64,000 nt of DNA from NCBI RefSeq assembly GCF_030249855.1, contig NZ_JANURN010000001.1, positions 62,001-126,000 of the forward strand. Reading direction: 5' to 3'. The DNA comes from Helicobacter_B zhangjianzhongii. GTDB lineage: Bacteria; Campylobacterota; Campylobacteria; Campylobacterales; Helicobacteraceae. The notes under the pieces were generated by a model. That model was not told the origin of the DNA and did not search any database. It worked only from the letters and a program-made list of their open reading frames with translations. The translations under genes and the position numbers were made by a program. Position 1 is the first letter of the stretch. Every line of letters starts with the position of its first letter. Shown piece after piece: positions 7,949-15,838 of this stretch.

Positions 7949-9274
7949 TTGATTGCTTCACGCTCGCTGCAGTTACATACGCCAAGTATGCGCCCTTGCG
8001 AGCGTTCGCAAAACAAGGGATACCGCTCGCCGCTAGGCGATGTTTCTTTAGAAAACAAGCCTTTCTCATCTACAATCCTAGAATCCAAAAGCAGTAATGA
8101 AAACCACAAACCCAACTGCGAGCAAATTTCCCTAGAATCCACTTTTTCACAAAGCCACAGCTCTAGCTCCACAATCTTAGAATCCCAAACGCCCAAGCCC
8201 TACAGCAACTTCCATTTCCAAGATATTTTTGGCAATTTTCATCGCTTTTTCCGCCCTTATACTTACCGCTTCCGCGCACTTTTTGTGCGAGTCTATCCAC
8301 AAGGCTATTGCTATAGCGATGATAGCGAGATAGTCATCACCAAATCGCATAAAGCTATCATTTCACAAACTTCCTACCCCACCCACGCCTTTGCCCTGCC
8401 TAAAGGTGCATCACTTGCTCGCAAGATTCTAGAGTCCATAAAGCAGTGCAAGCTATGGGCTAGATTCTACTACCAAAGGCTCTTTAAGCTCCATAGGGTC
8501 AATGGCTCTCTAGCTCTGCTCCACCAAGCCACCAACTACTACCACTTCCTAAGCGAAAGCATAGCCGCCCTAGAGCAAATCCGCCGCAGCGGGCTAGAGC
8601 CAGACTACTATCTCCTAGCCCAAGATATGCCATATCAAAGACAGATGTGGCAGATTCTACAAATCCCAGAATCTAAAATCCTCCCCCTAAGTCCAAGCCG
8701 ACTCATACAAGCTAAATCCCTAATCGTCCCAACGCTTATAGCAAACTTTGAGAGTGTGGAGTGGCGCGATGGGATTCTACTCTCCCGCACACTCGCACTG
8801 CCAATGCTCTTGCAGCAGTTTTACAAAAACTTCGCCAAGCTCCTGCCCCCACAAGAATCCCCTAAAAAGCGCAAAATCTTCCTAACTCGCCCAAGCGGCT
8901 CTAATCGCCACTTAGAAAACACCAAAGAAGTAGAATCTATCTTCACCGCCTTTGGCTATGAAATTATCCTGCCAGATGATTTAAGCCTAGTAGAGCAAGC
9001 TTGTATGGCTAGGGAGAGTAGCATTATCGCAAGTATGCATGGTGCAGGGCTTAGCAATGCCTTTTTTATGCAAGAAGGCGCGGTGGTGTTTGAAATCTTC
9101 CCGCAGTATTATCACTACTCTTGCCCGCAGTTTTGCGCACTGCTTATGGGGTGCAGGTATTTCTATATGGTAGCGCAAACCACAGATACCACCCCGCACC
9201 CCCAGCAAGAGAGCGCGTATGTCTGCCCCAAAGAGCTGCAAAAAGCGTTACAAAAGCTAGAATCCTATCTCTAA
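7949..9274 (+). CDS. Glycosyltransferase family 61 (DUF563) domain, 3' part of phase-variable gene
   Basis: Frame open from 7913 to 9274; the TTG at 7949 is only the nearest nominal start. The first 90 or so codons are translated repeat sequence (ILESKSSNENHK, ISLESTFSQ, TILESQTP). The rest matches GT61/DUF563 capsular polysaccharide-type transferases: a LLHQATNYYHFLSESIAAL segment, then KKRKIFLTRPSGSNR, then SIIASMHGAGLSNAFFM, the conserved C-terminal nucleotide-sugar-binding motif with MHGAGL. It would act in the cytoplasm on a surface-glycan precursor. In frame with the upstream fragment (8 G) the protein would be about 516 residues. Confidence 0.75.
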   Translation: MIASRSLQLHTPSMRPCERSQNKGYRSPLGDVSLENKPFSSTILESKSSNENHKPNCEQISLESTFSQSHSSSSTILESQTPKPYSNFHFQDIFGNFHRFFRPYTYRFRALFVRVYPQGYCYSDDSEIVITKSHKAIISQTSYPTHAFALPKGASLARKILESIKQCKLWARFYYQRLFKLHRVNGSLALLHQATNYYHFLSESIAALEQIRRSGLEPDYYLLAQDMPYQRQMWQILQIPESKILPLSPSRLIQAKSLIVPTLIANFESVEWRDGILLSRTLALPMLLQQFYKNFAKLLPPQESPKKRKIFLTRPSGSNRHLENTKEVESIFTAFGYEIILPDDLSLVEQACMARESSIIASMHGAGLSNAFFMQEGAVVFEIFPQYYHYSCPQFCALLMGCRYFYMVAQTTDTTPHPQQESAYVCPKELQKALQKLESYL

Positions 9275-9354
9275 GCCACACATAAAGCCTGCAAAACACC
9301 CAAATTTTGCGCTAGAATAAAGTGCTTTACTACTTACTACAAAAAGGAGTGCAG

Positions 9355-10395
9355 ATGAAAACAAGTTCAAAGCTCACAAATCTTATGAAATTATGCAGCG
9401 GTGCGGTTGTCGCAAGCGTGCTTAGTGTGGGGCTTCTAGGCTGTGGCGATACACCTAAAGAGCAAGAAGTCTATACGATCAAATTCTCCCATGTCGTTAG
9501 CTCTGGCACGCCTAAAGGCAAGGCGGCAGATCTCTTTGCCAAGCGTGTGGAAGAGCTAAGTAATGGCAAAATCAAGGTCGAAGTCTTCCCCTCTACGCAG
9601 CTTGTCGATGATGACAAAGTCTTCCAAGAGCTTAAGCGCAACAATGTCCAAATGGCAGCCCCAAGCTTCTCCAAATTCACGCCCATTGTGAAAGAATTTA
9701 ATCTCTGGGATGTGCCATTTATCTTCCGCGATAATGAGCATTTACACAAGGTGATGGACGGCGAAGTGGGCGATATTTTGAAAGAAAAAATCGCACAAAA
9801 AGGCTTTATCGCTCTAGATTATTGGGACGCTGGATTTAAGCACTTTAGCTCTAATAAAAAGCCCATTGTCCTACCAGAAGATGCTAAAGGACAGAAGCTT
9901 AGAATCCAAACTTCAAAAGTGCTAGAAGAGCAGATGAAAGCCATCGGCGCAAATCCGCAGGTCATAAACTTTGGTGAAGTGTATTCCGCGCTGCAAACAG
10001 GCGTAGTCGATGGGACAGAAAACCCACTCTCAAACTTCTACAACTCCAAATTCTACGAAGTGCAAAAATCTCTCACACTCTCTAGCCACGGCTATTTAGG
10101 CTATCTTGTCGTGATGAGTGAAAAGTTTTGGAACGATCTGCCAAGCGATTTGCAAGATATAGTCAAGCAAGCGATCAAAGAAGCCACAGATTTTGAGCGA
10201 GAAGAGAGTGCCAAAGATGAAGCCCAGCTGCTAGCAAACTTGAACAACTATGCCAAGCAAAGTGGCAAGCTTGAAATCTACACACTTTCTAATGAGCAAA
10301 AAGCAAAGTGGGAGAGCGTGATGAAAGCTATTTATCCTAAGCTCTATGACATCGTGGGAGAAGAGCTAATCCAAAAAACCCTAGAGACAAACTAA
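9355..10395 (+). CDS. dctP: TRAP transporter substrate-binding lipoprotein DctP
   Basis: A 346-residue extracytoplasmic solute-binding protein of the DctP family. It captures C4-dicarboxylates or related organic acids and hands them to the DctQM permease. The start ATG 9355 follows AAAAGGAG. The signal sequence ends in a lipobox (GLLGCG), so it is predicted to be a lipoprotein. Family motifs include IKFSHVVSSGTPKGKAA near the N-terminus. The ligand-binding segment LRIQTSKVLEEQMKAIGA, with the arginine that contacts the carboxylate, is followed by YSALQTGVVDGTENPLSNF. First gene of a dctP-dctQ-dctM operon. The true ligand cannot be read from sequence. Confidence 0.9.
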   Translation: MKTSSKLTNLMKLCSGAVVASVLSVGLLGCGDTPKEQEVYTIKFSHVVSSGTPKGKAADLFAKRVEELSNGKIKVEVFPSTQLVDDDKVFQELKRNNVQMAAPSFSKFTPIVKEFNLWDVPFIFRDNEHLHKVMDGEVGDILKEKIAQKGFIALDYWDAGFKHFSSNKKPIVLPEDAKGQKLRIQTSKVLEEQMKAIGANPQVINFGEVYSALQTGVVDGTENPLSNFYNSKFYEVQKSLTLSSHGYLGYLVVMSEKFWNDLPSDLQDIVKQAIKEATDFEREESAKDEAQLLANLNNYAKQSGKLEIYTLSNEQKAKWESVMKAIYPKLYDIVGEELIQKTLETN

Positions 10396-10405
10396 AGAAT
10401 CGCGC

Positions 10406-11026
10406 GTGAAAAGAGTGTTGCGATTTTTAGCTGCGCCTTTTATCTGGGCGCACCTAAACCCTAGCGTGCAAAAATTTTTCAAAGTCCTTGATACAATCAT
10501 CGCACAAATCAACAAAAACATCGCCGTGCTTGGGCTTGTAGCTGGGGTGGTGATTGTAGCTATCAATGTCTGCTTGCGCTTTGTCTCAAGCTTTTATCCT
10601 AGTATCCATTCACTTCCTTGGGGTGAAGAAGTCTCAAGCTACTGCTTTATTTGGAGTGCGCTTTTTGGCTCGGCGTATGGCTTCCGCAAGGGCGTGCATA
10701 TCTCTGTGATGGTGCTTGTAGAAAAATTCCCGCCACAATGGGCAAAAGCTAGCATAATTTTCTCCCATATTCTTAGTGCGTTGTTTTTGGCGTTTATGGC
10801 GTGGGCAGGGATTGTAACTTGTGAGCTTTACTATGATCTTGGGCGATATTCTGAAGCCTTGCACGAAGTGCCTTTGTGGATATTCCTGCTCTGCTTGCCT
10901 TTAGCATTTATCGGGGCGACTTATCGCGTATGTGAAAAGATCTATGAAGTCTCTTTCACACCAGCAGAGCTTGTCGCCAAAAAAACGCAAGATGAAATTA
11001 TCCACGATACAGCGATCAAAGAATAG
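10406..11026 (+). CDS. dctQ: TRAP transporter small permease DctQ
   Basis: A 206-residue inner-membrane protein with four hydrophobic segments and the conserved WGEEVSSY motif after the first, typical of DctQ small permease subunits. It starts with GTG 10 bases after the dctP stop and is followed by dctM after 30 bases. DctQ forms the membrane complex with DctM and couples transport to the sodium gradient. The first 40 residues (with a second HLNPSVQKFF segment) are longer than in many DctQ proteins, but no better start is visible. Confidence 0.88.
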   Translation: MKRVLRFLAAPFIWAHLNPSVQKFFKVLDTIIAQINKNIAVLGLVAGVVIVAINVCLRFVSSFYPSIHSLPWGEEVSSYCFIWSALFGSAYGFRKGVHISVMVLVEKFPPQWAKASIIFSHILSALFLAFMAWAGIVTCELYYDLGRYSEALHEVPLWIFLLCLPLAFIGATYRVCEKIYEVSFTPAELVAKKTQDEIIHDTAIKE

Positions 11027-11056
11027 CTACTACAACTTTCTCAACTAGGAGTGATT

Positions 11057-12352
11057 ATGAGCCTTGCGGTGCTGTTTATCCTACTTTTTGTGCTGCTGCT
11101 TTTGGGCGTGCCTGTGGCAATCGCGCTAGGCATTAGCTCTCTTATCTGCTTGCTGCTTTTCACAAGTCACGACATCACTGGAATCCCAGATATATTTATC
11201 GCGGCATTTAAGCCCACACTTATGGCGATACCTATGTTTATCCTAGCAGGCTCTTTGCTTAGTAAAGGCAGTGCGGCGGGGCGGATTGTGGATTTTGCCA
11301 AATCGCTTGTGGGGCATTTGCCCGGTGGGCTACCTATGAGCGCGATTCTAGCGTGTATTATCTTTGCCGCAGTGAGTGGCAGCTCTCCTGCCACGGTTGT
11401 CGCCATAGGCTCAGTGATGTTTGTCGCCCTCTCTCAAGCAGGCTATCCTAAATCCTACTCCGTGGGGGCGATCACTACTGCTGGGAGTCTTGGGATTTTG
11501 ATCCCGCCTTCTGTGGTGATGATTGTCTATGGGGTTACAGCAAGTGGGCTAAGCGATCTACACGGCAGGGAAATCGCCGTCTCTATCGAAGCTCTTTTCA
11601 AAGCTGGCGTGCTACCGGGGCTACTCGTGGGGGGACTTATGATGCTCTATACATACTTTGGGGCGAAAAGGCTTGGCTTTGAACGAGGGAAAAAAGAGAG
11701 TCTAAAAGCACGCTTAAGAGCCTTTGGGAGGGCATTTTGGGCGTTGCTTATCATCGCTGTGGTCATTGGCGGGATCTATGGCGGGATCTTTACCGCCACA
11801 GAAGCCGCTGGGATAGCAGTGGTCTATGCCTTTATCATCTCTGTATTTGTCTATAAAGACTTGCGGCTTAAAGATCTCTATGCTGTGTGCCTTGATGCAG
11901 CAATTACTACGGCGATGATTTTTCTTATCATCGGCTGTGCGGTGGTATTTGCGCATTTTCTCACAAGCGAGCGGATACCACACGCCATAGCGGCATTTCT
12001 CATCGAGCAGAATATGAGCTGGTGGGTGTTTTTGATCGTGGTAAATATCGTGCTCTTTGTGATGGGGCAGTTTATGGAGCCTAGCTCTGTGGTGATGATT
12101 ATGACCCCACTGTTGCTCCCCATAGCTGTTTCACTTGGGATTGACCCTATACACTTTGGGATCATTATGGTGCTGAATATGGAGCTTGGTATGATCACCC
12201 CGCCCGTGGGGCTTAATCTCTTTGTCGCAAGCTCGCTCACAGGGCTTGGACTTAAAGATGTCGTGCTATCTGTGCTGCCTTGGTTTGCCGTGATGCTTGT
12301 GGGGCTTTTGCTTGTTACTTATATCCCGCAAATCTCGCTCGCGCTTGTGTGA
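11057..12352 (+). CDS. dctM: TRAP transporter large permease DctM
   Basis: A 431-residue inner-membrane protein of the DctM family with about 12 hydrophobic segments. ATG 11057 lies five bases after AGGAG; the GTG at 11051 overlaps that site and is less likely. Family signatures include SGSSPATVVAIGS, GSLGILIPPSVVMIVYG and the C-terminal GMITPPVGLNLFVASSL. It forms the translocation channel for the acid bound by DctP. It closes the operon; the next gene starts 17 bases downstream and could be co-transcribed. Confidence 0.92.
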   Translation: MSLAVLFILLFVLLLLGVPVAIALGISSLICLLLFTSHDITGIPDIFIAAFKPTLMAIPMFILAGSLLSKGSAAGRIVDFAKSLVGHLPGGLPMSAILACIIFAAVSGSSPATVVAIGSVMFVALSQAGYPKSYSVGAITTAGSLGILIPPSVVMIVYGVTASGLSDLHGREIAVSIEALFKAGVLPGLLVGGLMMLYTYFGAKRLGFERGKKESLKARLRAFGRAFWALLIIAVVIGGIYGGIFTATEAAGIAVVYAFIISVFVYKDLRLKDLYAVCLDAAITTAMIFLIIGCAVVFAHFLTSERIPHAIAAFLIEQNMSWWVFLIVVNIVLFVMGQFMEPSSVVMIMTPLLLPIAVSLGIDPIHFGIIMVLNMELGMITPPVGLNLFVASSLTGLGLKDVVLSVLPWFAVMLVGLLLVTYIPQISLALV

Positions 12353-12369
12353 GATATACAAGGAGATCT

Positions 12370-13521
12370 ATGCACATATCTACAAAGCTATCGCATTTAA
12401 AGAACAATCCTTATCAAGTATTTTTCTCCCTTGATCTTTGGCTTTTGGCTATTTGGGGCTTTTTGCTGCTTGGTGTGGTCTCTAGGCTCTTTGTCTATCT
12501 TGATTGCCAAAATTTATGGCTAGATGAAGCATTTTTGGCAAAAAGTATTTACCACACGCCTTGGGGGCAGATTCTAGGCAAGCCACTTGAGTGGGATCAA
12601 GCAACTCCGCTGGGATTTTTGCTTATCACCAAAGGGCTTGGCGAGATGTTTGGGCACGGAGAAATGGTGCTGCGGTTTTTGCCATTTTGCGCTTCTGTGG
12701 CGTTGCTTTTTGTATTTTGGGCGATTACAAAAGAGCTGCTTACACCTAAATGGCAGCTTGTGGCGATGATGATCTTTGTCGGTAGCAAAACGCTTGTATA
12801 TTACGCCGCAGAGTTTAAGCAATACGAGATCGAAGCCCTGTGTAGTGCCATTTTGCTGCTGGCTTTTATAAGAGGGGCTAGCTTCCTTAGATTTTTGCTT
12901 CTAAGCGCGGTGGTTGTGTTGTTTTCTTATGGTGGGGTGTTTTTGATCTGTGGATTAGGTGCTGGCTATATCTACCGCCACAGACAGAATTTGCCGCATT
13001 TTATCAAGCACAATGTGCTTGCAGCCCTGTCGTTTAGCGTGTATTTCGCGCTGCTGTATTTCTACTATATCGCCCCTCAAGCCGTGCCGGGATTTAAGCA
13101 GTGGTGGGGTGCTCTGGCTGGATTCCCACCGATCAATCCCATAGAGCTTGTGCGGTGGCTTTCTGCGCAGTTTTTGCCAGCTATTAGGGATTTTGCCCTT
13201 GGTGGTAATATAAGAGCATTATGGCTTTTTGTGCTGCTCACACTTCTTGGGGTGTTGTATATCGCTAGAATCCAGCGTGCCCTTGTGGCTGGGCTTGTGT
13301 GCTTTGTAGCGATATATTGGCTGGCAGGGTTTATGAAGCTCTATGGCTTTGCCGTGCCTTATAATATCCTAGGTGCTAGGCTCGCACTTTTTTGGCAGCC
13401 ATTATTTGTGCTTTGCGCAGCTTGCGGTATCGCGTGGCTCTATGAGAAGCTTGCTAAATCGCGGTTGGGGGGGGGGCGCAAATATCTATCTCTTTGCAGC
13501 GATATTACTCTACATCGCTAG
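12370..13521 (+). CDS. GT-C glycosyltransferase (family 39-like), phase-variable, OFF: 5' part
   Basis: ATG 12370 follows AAGGAGATCT. The protein has repeated membrane segments and the GT-C hallmark LWLDEAFLAKSIY with the catalytic-type Asp-Glu pair in the first periplasmic loop. DQATPLGFLL and EFKQYEIEALCS follow. A run of ten G (13467-13476) sends translation into a short wrong-frame tail (RKYLSLCSDITLHR). The correct continuation, one more membrane helix and a soluble C-terminal domain, lies in the next frame and ends at 13888. With nine G the product would be about 505 residues. It is paralogous to the split gene at 14164-15718. It probably transfers a sugar from a polyprenyl phosphate donor. 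Confidence 0.72.
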   Translation: MHISTKLSHLKNNPYQVFFSLDLWLLAIWGFLLLGVVSRLFVYLDCQNLWLDEAFLAKSIYHTPWGQILGKPLEWDQATPLGFLLITKGLGEMFGHGEMVLRFLPFCASVALLFVFWAITKELLTPKWQLVAMMIFVGSKTLVYYAAEFKQYEIEALCSAILLLAFIRGASFLRFLLLSAVVVLFSYGGVFLICGLGAGYIYRHRQNLPHFIKHNVLAALSFSVYFALLYFYYIAPQAVPGFKQWWGALAGFPPINPIELVRWLSAQFLPAIRDFALGGNIRALWLFVLLTLLGVLYIARIQRALVAGLVCFVAIYWLAGFMKLYGFAVPYNILGARLALFWQPLFVLCAACGIAWLYEKLAKSRLGGGRKYLSLCSDITLHR

Positions 13522-13888
13522 CATATCTATAAAAAACAATCACCAAATCCTCACACACTCTTTCCCCAAGGGCGATATGAGCGCACTTATCCTCCATACA
13601 CAAAACAACATCAAGCCAGATGATGTCCTGCTTATGCAGCACGCTACACAATCTGTCGCAGAGTATTATCAATATCGGCATAATTTCTACCCAGATCATA
13701 CATATATCGCCACAAATGCGTGGGCAGGCTCGCTACTCCCACTCATACAAGAATCCAAGCACGATAGAGTGTTTGCCATCTTGCAAAACAACGATCGGCA
13801 ATACATTCAAGAGATCAAAGATACTTATCCGCACGCTATCCATTTGGATTCTGGATTTAGCCTATTTATCATCGATAAACATCAATGA
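13373..13888 (+). CDS. 3' part of phase-variable GT-C glycosyltransferase
   Basis: Only the part after the poly-G tract (about 13477 onward: ANIYLFAAILLYIASISI, then a soluble domain ending FSLFIIDKHQ) is real protein. The codons before the tract are the wrong frame of the upstream gene. The C-terminal domain (IKPDDVLLMQHATQSVAEYYQY) corresponds to the same region of the paralogue (NSDDLVAIYRASKPAFMYYSF), supporting the proposed fusion. Confidence 0.65.
   Translation: MLGSHFFGSHYLCFAQLAVSRGSMRSLLNRGWGGGANIYLFAAILLYIASISIKNNHQILTHSFPKGDMSALILHTQNNIKPDDVLLMQHATQSVAEYYQYRHNFYPDHTYIATNAWAGSLLPLIQESKHDRVFAILQNNDRQYIQEIKDTYPHAIHLDSGFSLFIIDKHQ
13467..13476 (+). repeat. Poly-G tract, 10 G (phase-variation tract, OFF)
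   Basis: Ten G within the GT-C gene. Nine G restores a continuous frame from 12370 to 13888. Confidence 0.85.
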
Positions 13889-14115
13889 AATTGCTCTTGC
13901 GCGTGTAGCCCCTAGAATCCCAAAGCGGTGATGAAACAAGCCTAAACCCCCTAGAATCCACTTTTTATTGTCGTTTTAGGATTCTAAGATTGTGGTGCTA
14001 GAATTGTGGCTTTCAAGGCGAAGGGATTTATCTAGGCGATAATGAGCAAGCCTCCGCCGCAGGATCCACGATTCTAGCCCACAAGCTGAATCCCCCTAGA
14101 ATCCACTTTGAGATC

Positions 14116-14166
14116 CAAACTCTGCTATAATGCAAACCCTTACTTCAACACAAGCGAGAATCTATG
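14116..14166 (+). promoter_or_regulatory. Promoter and leader, near-identical to that of thiC
   Basis: TATAAT at 14126-14131 within CAAACTCTGCTATAATGCAA, followed by a leader ending AAGCGAGAATCT just before ATG 14164. The same arrangement occurs at 15787-15838 before thiC with the first 20 bases identical. Confidence 0.65.
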
Positions 14167-14694
14167 CAAACACAATGCAGTATGAAAAACTCTCTACATA
14201 ACATAAGCGCAAATAGCGCGCTTTGGACATATCTAGCCATTATGGTGCTAGCTCTTGGCGTGCTAGCTAGAATCTACTGCTATATATGGCACAAGGATTT
14301 ATGGCTTGATGAAGCAATGCTAGCTTTTAGTATGTATGGAATCTCTTTTAGGGAGCTGTTTTTCGCGCCACTTCCCTTCACGCAAGCCGCACCGCTTGGC
14401 TTCTTGCTTGTCTCTAAGACTTTGGGTGCTGTGTTTGGGTATAGCGAGTGGGTGCTTTACTTCCTGCCTTTTGTATGCGGGCTAGGCACGCTTATCTTGG
14501 CATATATGATTGGCAAAAGGCTCTTCTCTCCCTTTGGCTGCTTTGTCTTTATCCTGCTTGCTGTGGGGAATATGGGGCTTTTGCACTACACCACAGAATT
14601 TAAGCAGTATGGGATAGAGGCATTTTGTAGCTTTCTAATGATATATATATATATATTCGCGTTTGGAGCAAAGGAGCAAGCCGCTCTATCTTAG
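14164..14694 (+). CDS. GT-C glycosyltransferase (family 39-like), phase-variable, OFF: 5' part
   Basis: Paralogue of the gene at 12370. After a first membrane helix it has KDLWLDEAMLAFSMY, then QAAPLGFLLVSKTLG and EFKQYGIEAFCS. Translation enters an (AT)8 repeat at 14641-14656 and ends in a wrong-frame tail at 14694. The homologous continuation lies in the next frame (to 15718). One more AT unit, or two fewer, would join them to a protein of about 518 residues. Either the gene is switched OFF or the repeat length is miscounted. Start at ATG 14164; a second ATG at 14182 is possible. Confidence 0.7.
   Translation: MQTQCSMKNSLHNISANSALWTYLAIMVLALGVLARIYCYIWHKDLWLDEAMLAFSMYGISFRELFFAPLPFTQAAPLGFLLVSKTLGAVFGYSEWVLYFLPFVCGLGTLILAYMIGKRLFSPFGCFVFILLAVGNMGLLHYTTEFKQYGIEAFCSFLMIYIYIFAFGAKEQAALS
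14641..14656 (+). repeat. (AT)8 dinucleotide tract (phase-variation tract, OFF)
   Basis: Eight AT units read as alternating Ile-Tyr codons. Nine units would continue in frame into SRLEQRSKPLYLSLS, which aligns with the paralogue. Confidence 0.8.
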
Positions 14695-15718
14695 CCTAAG
14701 CATTATTGCTTGCTCGCTTTTTGCTTACACGGCGTTATTTCTTGGCGCGGCGATGTATTTGGCATTGCTAGTCCAGCATAGGCGCGAGACTCTAGGCTTT
14801 TTGCGATCGCATATTGTGCCTTTCTTGCTTTTGGGCGGATTTGTCGCGCTGTATTATCTGCTCTATATCCGCTATCAAAGGGTCGATGGATTCTACACTT
14901 ACTGGCAGAGCTTCTTTCTCCCGCATTCACTTAGCGCGTATCCAGCCTTTATCAAAGACACCTTGCTTGGCGTGCTTGAAGGCTTCACGCCTTTTATCAA
15001 GTCTCAAGCCGTGCCTGTGTATATGTGTATGGGGCTGCTTGGATTGGTGGTCGCCTATAAGCAAGCGCGCTTTATTTTCACCCTGTGTATATGCGCGCTT
15101 TTGGTGTGGGTCGCTCTGTCTTTATGTAGAATCTACCCCTTTGGGCATAGTGGCGTGATAGGCGGGCGATTATCGCTGTATATGACACCTATTTTCAATC
15201 TGCTGTGCTGCTACTTTTTGGTCGCGCTTTTTGCTCGCTGGAAGCGGGCTGCGGTCGCGCTTGTGGTGGGGATCTTGGCAGCCACTCTGCTGCGCTATGG
15301 CAAAATCTACCCTCATTGGCACTATATCCAGCAAACCCACGCCCTTACCACCACCCTGCAAAATCAAGCAAATAGCGATGATTTGGTGGCTATTTATCGC
15401 GCTTCAAAGCCAGCGTTTATGTATTACAGCTTTTTAGATGGCTATGGCATAGCAGATACGCAGAGTCCAAAAGGCGCGCAAGCCCCCTACACCGGCGTGC
15501 GATTCACCACCTTTGACAAAGACTTGACACAGCTTGAGCAAACCTTGCGCCAAACAAAATCTAAGCGCGTATATCTGCTCATCTCCCACTATGAAGAAGA
15601 GTGGCTACAAGACTTGCGCGCGACTCTCTCGCGCCTAGATTCTAACGCGCAATATATACAAGGCAAAGGCGGCTGGGGAAGCTACCTCATAGTCATTAGC
15701 CTAGATTCTCTCCCCTAG
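14663..15718 (+). CDS. 3' part of phase-variable GT-C glycosyltransferase
   Basis: Open frame without its own ribosome binding site, carrying the remaining membrane helices (from SIIACSLFAYTALFLG) and a soluble C-terminal domain of about 120 residues. The match of the join region to the paralogue at 12370-13888 shows it is the continuation of the gene starting at 14164. Confidence 0.68.
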   Translation: MEQRSKPLYLSLSIIACSLFAYTALFLGAAMYLALLVQHRRETLGFLRSHIVPFLLLGGFVALYYLLYIRYQRVDGFYTYWQSFFLPHSLSAYPAFIKDTLLGVLEGFTPFIKSQAVPVYMCMGLLGLVVAYKQARFIFTLCICALLVWVALSLCRIYPFGHSGVIGGRLSLYMTPIFNLLCCYFLVALFARWKRAAVALVVGILAATLLRYGKIYPHWHYIQQTHALTTTLQNQANSDDLVAIYRASKPAFMYYSFLDGYGIADTQSPKGAQAPYTGVRFTTFDKDLTQLEQTLRQTKSKRVYLLISHYEEEWLQDLRATLSRLDSNAQYIQGKGGWGSYLIVISLDSLP

Positions 15719-15786
15719 ATTCATTTTGACTTTGACAATCCAGCTGACTGATGATTCTAGGGTATTAGTGTAAGAGCGCGTATTGG

Positions 15787-15838
15787 CAAACTCTGCTATA
15801 ATGCAAGCCTTTACTTTAATATAAGCGAGAATCTAATG
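15787..15838 (+). promoter_or_regulatory. thiC promoter and short leader
   Basis: TATAAT at 15797-15802 in CAAACTCTGCTATAATGCAA. The leader to ATG 15836 is only about 30 bases, too short for a TPP riboswitch. Confidence 0.65.

Noticed and set aside
15719..15835. TPP riboswitch before thiC
   Set aside because: No CTGAGA..-type conserved aptamer elements seen, and the promoter leaves only a short leader.
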